Positions 59,312 to 64,000 of a stretch of DNA of 64,000 nt are shown here, in pieces. The notes beneath the pieces are model-generated. The model made no database searches, was not told the origin of the DNA, and saw nothing but the letters and a program-made list of their open reading frames with translations. The stretch is from the NCBI GenBank assembly GCA_902779355.1, contig CACZBF010000002.1, positions 73,633 to 137,632 on the forward strand, read 5' to 3'. Numbering within the stretch: position 1 is the first letter of the stretch; every line of letters starts with the position of its first letter. The stretch is from an uncultured Lachnospiraceae bacterium. GTDB lineage: Bacteria; Bacillota; Clostridia; Lachnospirales; Lachnospiraceae. Made by a program: the position numbers and the translations under genes.

Positions 59312-61368
59312 GGCCGGCCTCCTTCCTGCGTCTGTTCTGTACGCGGGAATATACGGTTCATGACCCGTTCGAATTCCGCAATGTGGATGGGCTTACTGAT
59401 AAATCCGTCAAAGCCTTCCTTCAAAAACATTTCTCTCGCGCCACTGATCGCGTTTGCCGTCAGCGCCACGACCTTCACGACTTTCCGGTTTTGCTCCGCA
59501 AGGAAACGCAGCTTTTTCATCGCTTCGATACCGTCCATCTCCGGCATCATGTGATCCATAAAGACAACATCATAATCATTTCTGTCATATTTATAGAGTG
59601 CTTCCTTACCGCTTTCCGCCGTATCGATCACCATGTTGTAATCCTGGAAAAGACCGGAAGCCACGACGAGATTCATCGGTTCATCATCCACAATGAGCGC
59701 GCGCACGCCATCCAGATCCGGACGCCTCTCCGGTTCGGTCTCGTAACGCTCCACACCTTCCGTTTCGCCGTTCAGCACCTTCGCCACCGGATAACCGTAC
59801 AGGGGCTTCGGCATCACAACCACACGGCTTCCTTTGGTGGTCGTAAAGCCTGCCGGCGCAGAGACTGTAACGATCGCATCCTTCAGGGCAAGCTCATCAA
59901 AGAAAGCGGGATCTACCTGATATTCCTCGGCGCCCATAAACACATGCGTGATATCGCCTCTCTCCAAAAGGCGTTTTACTTCTCTCAGATTCTGTGCGGC
60001 GTAAAGATTGACACGCAGTCCCTCTGCCATGTTCGATGCCATCCTGCGATAGAACTCCCGGACCTCGACCACCTTGTATTTCTCCGGCATCGCATGGAAG
60101 ATGATGTTCACAAACTGACCGGTATCGACGCCAAGACAGGGCGTGGGATCCACGATCTCCTGCACGATGCTGACGCGTACCGTGGTTCCTTTTCTCTTTT
60201 TGCTCTCGATCGAAACAAACCCGTTCATCAGGCGGACAAACCCGTACACGATGGAAAGGCCAAGACCGATGCCGCCCGTGCTTCGGTTGCGCTTTTTATT
60301 CGCCTGATAATGTCCTTTGGAGATCCTTTCGATATCCGGCTTCGCAATGCCGACGCCCGTATCGGTCACCTCCATGACGAGGTTAATCCCGTAGTCTCTC
60401 CTCGTCCCGTACACTTTCAGATAGACGCCGCCGGTCTTGGTAAACTTGAAGGCGTTGTCCAAAAGGTGCGCTAAGATCTTATGGACCTTGCCGAGATCGC
60501 CGTACATCATCGCCGGCACGTTCGGATCCAGATCAATGATCAATTCCGGGCTGTTCTTGCGTGCGGTTGCCACAAAGAACATCGCGATATCATTGAGGAG
60601 GGATGTGATCATGTATTTATCTTCTTCCAGCACGACATCGCCACGCTGGATCTCACTGTAATCCTGGATGTCCTCGATCTGGCGCGATAAACGCCCTCCC
60701 GCATCCCGGATGGAGATGACATCCTCACGCTGTTCTTTTTTCAGCATCAACGTCGTCATGCCGTTGATCACGTTGACCGGCGTGCGGAGTTCATGGGAAA
60801 TGTTGACAAGAAAGTCCTCCATGCCCTCCCGCTCTGTCGCTTCCTCTTTTTCTTTTCCGGAAAGCTCTTCCTGAATGGAAGCCTGATGACGGATACATTC
60901 CACGAGTCCGCGATAGATACAGATCTCAATGATCACATGCAAAATGATCCTGGAAATCGTCAGAGAATCCAAAACGAGACTGCCCGACATCAATCCATAT
61001 ACAATCTGCATGGCAAAAAGAACAAAGAATTCCGTCAGGAAAAAAGATAAGAAAACCATCCGCCCAAGAATGGTCACAACCACCATCGCGAGCGCAGAGA
61101 TCAAAACGATATCAAAAAAGCTGGTAGGATGAATGCCGTGATAAAAGGCAACCAGCATTGAAAAGACGAGGTAGTAATTCTCTCTGAAGAGAGCATCTTT
61201 ATATTCCAAAAGGTGCATCACCCAGCATGCCACGATCCCTGCAATGATGAGCGGTGGCACCCAGTATTCCCAGCCCTGGGAGATGCTCTCCACGACTGCG
61301 CCGATGCTTGCGACGCTAATGATCAGCACAACAAGGTTATGCGTTTTTTTGATCTGCTTCTCTTTCAA
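59308..61368 (-). CDS. Membrane hybrid histidine kinase
   Basis: 686 residues, TTG start after AAAGGAAACGGAC. Five or six membrane helices (~10-155), HisKA with H192 (VNISHELRTPVN), HATPase (HLLDNAFKFT, GGIGLGLSIV), a pseudo-receiver-like stretch (~430-530) and a C-terminal receiver with D605 (VVFMDHMMPEMDG). It has no HPt, while the next kinase has one, so phosphate may pass between them. First gene of the operon with an extended -10 promoter at 61419. Confidence 0.87.
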   Translation of the reverse strand: MKEKQIKKTHNLVVLIISVASIGAVVESISQGWEYWVPPLIIAGIVACWVMHLLEYKDALFRENYYLVFSMLVAFYHGIHPTSFFDIVLISALAMVVVTILGRMVFLSFFLTEFFVLFAMQIVYGLMSGSLVLDSLTISRIILHVIIEICIYRGLVECIRHQASIQEELSGKEKEEATEREGMEDFLVNISHELRTPVNVINGMTTLMLKKEQREDVISIRDAGGRLSRQIEDIQDYSEIQRGDVVLEEDKYMITSLLNDIAMFFVATARKNSPELIIDLDPNVPAMMYGDLGKVHKILAHLLDNAFKFTKTGGVYLKVYGTRRDYGINLVMEVTDTGVGIAKPDIERISKGHYQANKKRNRSTGGIGLGLSIVYGFVRLMNGFVSIESKKRKGTTVRVSIVQEIVDPTPCLGVDTGQFVNIIFHAMPEKYKVVEVREFYRRMASNMAEGLRVNLYAAQNLREVKRLLERGDITHVFMGAEEYQVDPAFFDELALKDAIVTVSAPAGFTTTKGSRVVVMPKPLYGYPVAKVLNGETEGVERYETEPERRPDLDGVRALIVDDEPMNLVVASGLFQDYNMVIDTAESGKEALYKYDRNDYDVVFMDHMMPEMDGIEAMKKLRFLAEQNRKVVKVVALTANAISGAREMFLKEGFDGFISKPIHIAEFERVMNRIFPRTEQTQEGGRP

Positions 61369-61418
61369 GTCCGTTTCCTTTGTTTCGTGTTTCCTGTTAG
61401 ATGCCGATATGCTTTTAC

Positions 61419-61427
61419 ATTATACCA
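61419..61427 (-). promoter_or_regulatory. Extended -10 promoter of the kinase operon
   Basis: TGGTATAAT on the minus strand: perfect TATAAT (61419-61424) with the TG extension; no good -35. Start near 61412, about 44 bases before the TTG at 61368. Confidence 0.55.
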
Positions 61428-61454
61428 CGGTTTTTGCGGAAACGCACGCCTGAT

Positions 61455-62216
61455 TCACTTTGTTGCCGCAATGCGGAACATCGGTGTGGACGCATAGTTT
61501 GTTTTCTCCGCACTCGTCCAGACGGTCTTCCAGATGTCGTCGCAGATCTCCACCGAAGAATAGCCGAGTCCGAGGAGCCTGTCCTTATCCCACATCGGAC
61601 GCATTTTTTTCGACATCGGAAGATCTAATGCGATCTCTTCCATGACCTCATAATTGTCTCCGATGTTGAAATCGATGATCGCTTCTTTGGCCGCTGCCTC
61701 GCGGTCGCGGTCATAAGCTTCCTTTGCCTTTTCATCATAAAGGTAATGATACCAGTTGGCGTCAAACACAAGGAGTTTCCCGCCGGGCTTTAGCACCCGC
61801 ATCCACTCCTGATAACAGACGCAAGGATTCTGTAGATTCCAGGTGAGGTTCCGGTTGACCACCACATCAAACGTTTCGTCCGCAAACCCAAGGTGATCCG
61901 CATTCATGAGGTGAAAAGAGATCTTCTCCCGATACGCACCTGCATTCTTTTTTGCCTCCTCAAGCATCTCCTCCGTGCAGTCTGCGGCGTCCGGTCTGTA
62001 GCCCGCCATCGCAAGCAGGATCGAAAAAAAGCCCGGTCCGGTGCCGATATCCAGTATCCGGATCTCGTCCTTCGGCTTGTCCGGAAAGCATGCCTCCATG
62101 GTTTCCAGCCACTTTTCATTCATCCCCCAGCCGAGTTCTTCCACATTCAGCTTCGAATAGCTGTCCGCGCGTTTCGCCCAGTAGGCAATGATCCGCTGCA
62201 TCATTTCTTCCGACAT
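61455..62216 (-). CDS. Class I SAM-dependent methyltransferase
   Basis: 253 residues. SAM motif I ILDIGTGPGFFSILL, motif II region FHLMNADHLGFADETFDVVV, then VLKPGGKLLVFDANWYHYLY. No sign of the acceptor in the sequence. It lies 12 bases after the second transporter ATPase gene with GAGAGGAGAGAAGG upstream, so it belongs to the transporter operon. Methyltransferases of this kind are often neighbours of peptide/nickel ABC systems, perhaps for making or modifying a metal-binding compound; that is inference. Confidence 0.85.
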   Translation of the reverse strand: MSEEMMQRIIAYWAKRADSYSKLNVEELGWGMNEKWLETMEACFPDKPKDEIRILDIGTGPGFFSILLAMAGYRPDAADCTEEMLEEAKKNAGAYREKISFHLMNADHLGFADETFDVVVNRNLTWNLQNPCVCYQEWMRVLKPGGKLLVFDANWYHYLYDEKAKEAYDRDREAAAKEAIIDFNIGDNYEVMEEIALDLPMSKKMRPMWDKDRLLGLGYSSVEICDDIWKTVWTSAEKTNYASTPMFRIAATK

Positions 62217-62228
62217 CCTTCTCTCCTC

Positions 62229-62966
62229 TCAAAAGCTCTGCTTTCTCGCATTCTCGATCAACAATTTCGTGTAGTCATGTGTGGGATGTGCGATGACTTC
62301 CTGCATCATTCCTTCTTCCACGCAAACGCCGTCCTTCATCACCATGATCCGTTCGCACAATTCTCCCATCAGCGCAATATCATGTGAGACAAAGATCGCG
62401 GAAAAGATCCGTTCCTCCCGCAACTGCTGAAACACATGCACGATCTGTGCCTGTGTGGAAACGTCAAGTGCACTCGTGATCTCATCGCACAGCAGGATCT
62501 GCGCACCGCTGTAGAGCGCCCGTACGATCGACATTCGCTGGCACTGGCCGCCGGAAAGTTCCCCGGGGCGTTTCATCAGCAGCGCCTCATCAAGGCCCGT
62601 CGATTTTAAAAGCTCCCTTAGATCCTCCTCCGACTTGCCGGCGCCGCATTCCCTAACGGAGTCCAGCATCTTCATCTTCGGATCAAAGGAACTGTAGGCA
62701 TCCTGGAAAACCATCTGCAAAAACCGTCCGATGTCACCGCATTTTTTTCCGGTGTAATCCTCTCCCCGATAATACAGGCGTCCTGCATCCGGGCGGTCTA
62801 ATCCCGCGATAAGCCGCAGAAGAGAGCTTTTTCCGGAACCGCTTTCCCCCACGATCGCAAGGAATTCCTTTTCCTGTAGTGAAAAAGAAACCCGATCCAC
62901 CGCTGTAACTTTCCGGTCTTTTTTCCGATATGCTTTTGTCAGTTCTGTTCCCTTCAGCAGTTCCAT
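62229..62966 (-). CDS. ABC ATPase of peptide/nickel type (NikE/OppF-like)
   Basis: About 245 residues, short like NikE (~265) rather than OppF (~330), and lacking the C-terminal oligopeptide extension. Walker A GESGSGKSSLL, Q-loop region FQDAYSSFDPKM, signature ELSGGQCQRMSI, Walker B ILLCDEITSALD, switch FVSHDIALM. The ATG at 62966 lies one base after the stop of the first ATPase gene. Works with the upstream ATPase and permeases to import a peptide or nickel complex. Confidence 0.88.
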   Translation of the reverse strand: MELLKGTELTKAYRKKDRKVTAVDRVSFSLQEKEFLAIVGESGSGKSSLLRLIAGLDRPDAGRLYYRGEDYTGKKCGDIGRFLQMVFQDAYSSFDPKMKMLDSVRECGAGKSEEDLRELLKSTGLDEALLMKRPGELSGGQCQRMSIVRALYSGAQILLCDEITSALDVSTQAQIVHVFQQLREERIFSAIFVSHDIALMGELCERIMVMKDGVCVEEGMMQEVIAHPTHDYTKLLIENARKQSF

Positions 62967-62967
62967 C

Positions 62968-63744
62968 TCAAGCCTGCCTTCTGAGTCTCGGCACATCCTG
63001 AATGAGCCGTTTCGTGTATGCTTCGCGGGGCGTATGGATGATCTCCTCCGCCGTCCCCTGTTCGATGATCCTTCCCTGATACATGATCGCGATCGTGTCC
63101 GCGATCTTTCTGGCCAGGCCGAGGTTATGCGTCACCATCACGATCGTCGTGCCGCGCTCCTTGTTGATCCGCAAAAACTCCTCAATCACGCGATCCTGCG
63201 TATTCACATCGAGCGCACTGGTGGGCTCGTCGCAGAGCAGGAGCTTCGGCTCCAACAGCATTGCTGCCGCCACGGCCACTCGTTGATTCATCCCGCCGCT
63301 GAGCTCATACGGCCGCATACCGGGGATCTCGTTTGCATCCTTTAATCCCATTTTCGTGAACGATTGGATTACGTCTTCTTTTTGATAAGCGATCCCGTGG
63401 CTTTTCATCGTCTCTTTGAACTGCGGTCCGAACACGCGGATCGGGTTGAAAGACCCTGCCGGGTTCTGCGGAATCACACCGATCCTCTCCCCAAGGAGCC
63501 TCCTTTTTTGCGCGCGCGGCATGGAGGAAATCTCCTCTCCGTCAAGGAGCACCCTTCCGCCGTTTACCGTCAGACCCGGAAACCCGGTGATCGCTTTGAT
63601 CACGGTCGACTTGCCGGAACCGCTCTCGCCCACAATGCAAAGAATCTTTCCTCTCGGCACATCAAGCGTAACGCCGCGGAGCGCCTGAAAATCGTCGTAT
63701 GAAGCTGTCAGCTCTCTGATCTCCAACATGTGATGTTCCATCAT
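62968..63744 (-). CDS. ABC ATPase of peptide/nickel type (NikD/OppD-like)
   Basis: About 258 residues, similar in length to NikD. Walker A GESGSGKSTVI, IPQNPAGSFNPIRVFG, signature YELSGGMNQRVAVA, Walker B LLLCDEPTSALD, switch MVTHNLGLA, then EEIIHTPREAYTKRLIQDVP typical of the family. ATG at 63744 overlaps the permease stop (ATGA), with AGGGATTT upstream; an adjacent second ATG is equivalent. Substrate class (peptide versus nickel) is not settled by sequence. Confidence 0.88.
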   Translation of the reverse strand: MMEHHMLEIRELTASYDDFQALRGVTLDVPRGKILCIVGESGSGKSTVIKAITGFPGLTVNGGRVLLDGEEISSMPRAQKRRLLGERIGVIPQNPAGSFNPIRVFGPQFKETMKSHGIAYQKEDVIQSFTKMGLKDANEIPGMRPYELSGGMNQRVAVAAAMLLEPKLLLCDEPTSALDVNTQDRVIEEFLRINKERGTTIVMVTHNLGLARKIADTIAIMYQGRIIEQGTAEEIIHTPREAYTKRLIQDVPRLRRQA

Positions 63745-64000
63745 AAATCCCTGTAATCCATCACGGCATCGCCGAGATAGTTGAAAACGATAATGGTGAT
63801 GATCGTGGCAACCGCCGGCGCCAGCACCGCCCACGGCGCGATCTGGATATAGGCTCTGGCCTCGTTGATCATGGAACCCCATTCCGCAGTCGGCGGCACC
63901 ACGCCAAGTCCCAGAAAGGAAAGTCCCGAGATCCCGATCATCGTCATACCGATCTGTGTCAGCGCATTTGTCAGGATCGGCGCCATAGTATTCGGCAAAA
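63741..64000 (-). CDS. ABC permease of peptide/nickel type (DppC/NikC-like), cut by the right edge
   Basis: Only the C-terminal ~86 residues are visible. They include SLSFLGLGVVPPTAEWGSMI, APWAVLAPAVATIITIIVFN and LGDAVMDYRDL, the hallmark end of DppC/OppC/NikC permeases. Coupled to the ATPase gene by ATGA. The N-terminus, the partner permease and the binding protein lie outside the window. Confidence 0.88.
   Translation of the reverse strand, partial: LPNTMAPILTNALTQIGMTMIGISGLSFLGLGVVPPTAEWGSMINEARAYIQIAPWAVLAPAVATIITIIVFNYLGDAVMDYRDL

Overview
The window looks like chromosome from a low-oxygen Gram-positive bacterium, most probably a Lachnospiraceae-type clostridium. The reasons are sigma-A promoters with strong AGGAGG-like ribosome sites, frequent TTG starts, the XpaC/TelA pair, oxygen-sensitive enzyme families (2-hydroxyacyl-CoA dehydratases with an activase, an Fe-S enoate reductase, a PreA-like flavoprotein), many c-di-GMP and hybrid-kinase proteins, and a tRNA-Thr(GGU) without an encoded CCA. 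The species cannot be named from sequence alone. Both ends cut genes: a signal-peptide protein on the left and a peptide/nickel-type ABC permease on the right.

Layout. 0-8.5 kb (minus strand): an XRE-Uma2 fusion, the XpaC-TelA pair, an acyltransferase/lipase pair, a soluble chemoreceptor-like coiled coil, a small XRE two-gene module with a palindromic operator, a 134-bp nested inverted repeat and a one-TM protein. 8.5-17 kb: a c-di-GMP phosphodiesterase behind an attenuator-like leader, an HD protein, an S41-type lipoprotein, a RiPP-like precursor with ten SLASNG repeats, a DUF3574 protein, a PreA-like enzyme, and an AT-rich DUF4143 ATPase preceded by 24-bp tandem repeats. 17-23 kb (plus strand): a heterodimeric ABC exporter and a membrane glycerophosphodiesterase.

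23-34 kb (minus): a five-gene signalling operon with an intact HD-GYP receptor, a 1425-residue propeller hybrid kinase, a double-receiver protein, a degenerate HD-GYP receptor and an SGNH hydrolase. A lipase-like gene and tRNA-Thr follow.

35.2-46.6 kb (minus) is the most unusual part: twelve tightly packed genes behind one good promoter. They encode two complete pairs of 2-hydroxyacyl-CoA dehydratase-type subunits, one ATP-dependent activase, an Fe-S enoate reductase, two paralogous tiny membrane proteins (one below 60 residues with a TTG start), and a nickel toolkit: a CooC-type ATPase with CxC, a CooT-type protein, a His-rich helical protein, and a free-standing piece of acetyl-CoA synthase that ends at the A-cluster cysteine motif. 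I know of no characterised pathway with this combination. It suggests an ATP-driven low-potential reductase/dehydratase system with a nickel-dependent component.

46.6-64 kb (minus): an MscS channel; an acidic protein, a 1042-residue calpain-like protease and a beta-mannosidase in one operon; a three-gene signalling operon whose second kinase carries an internal DegV (fatty-acid-binding) domain; a methyltransferase; and short NikD/NikE-like ABC ATPases plus a partial permease. If that transporter imports nickel it would fit the nickel-linked operon, but this is inference.
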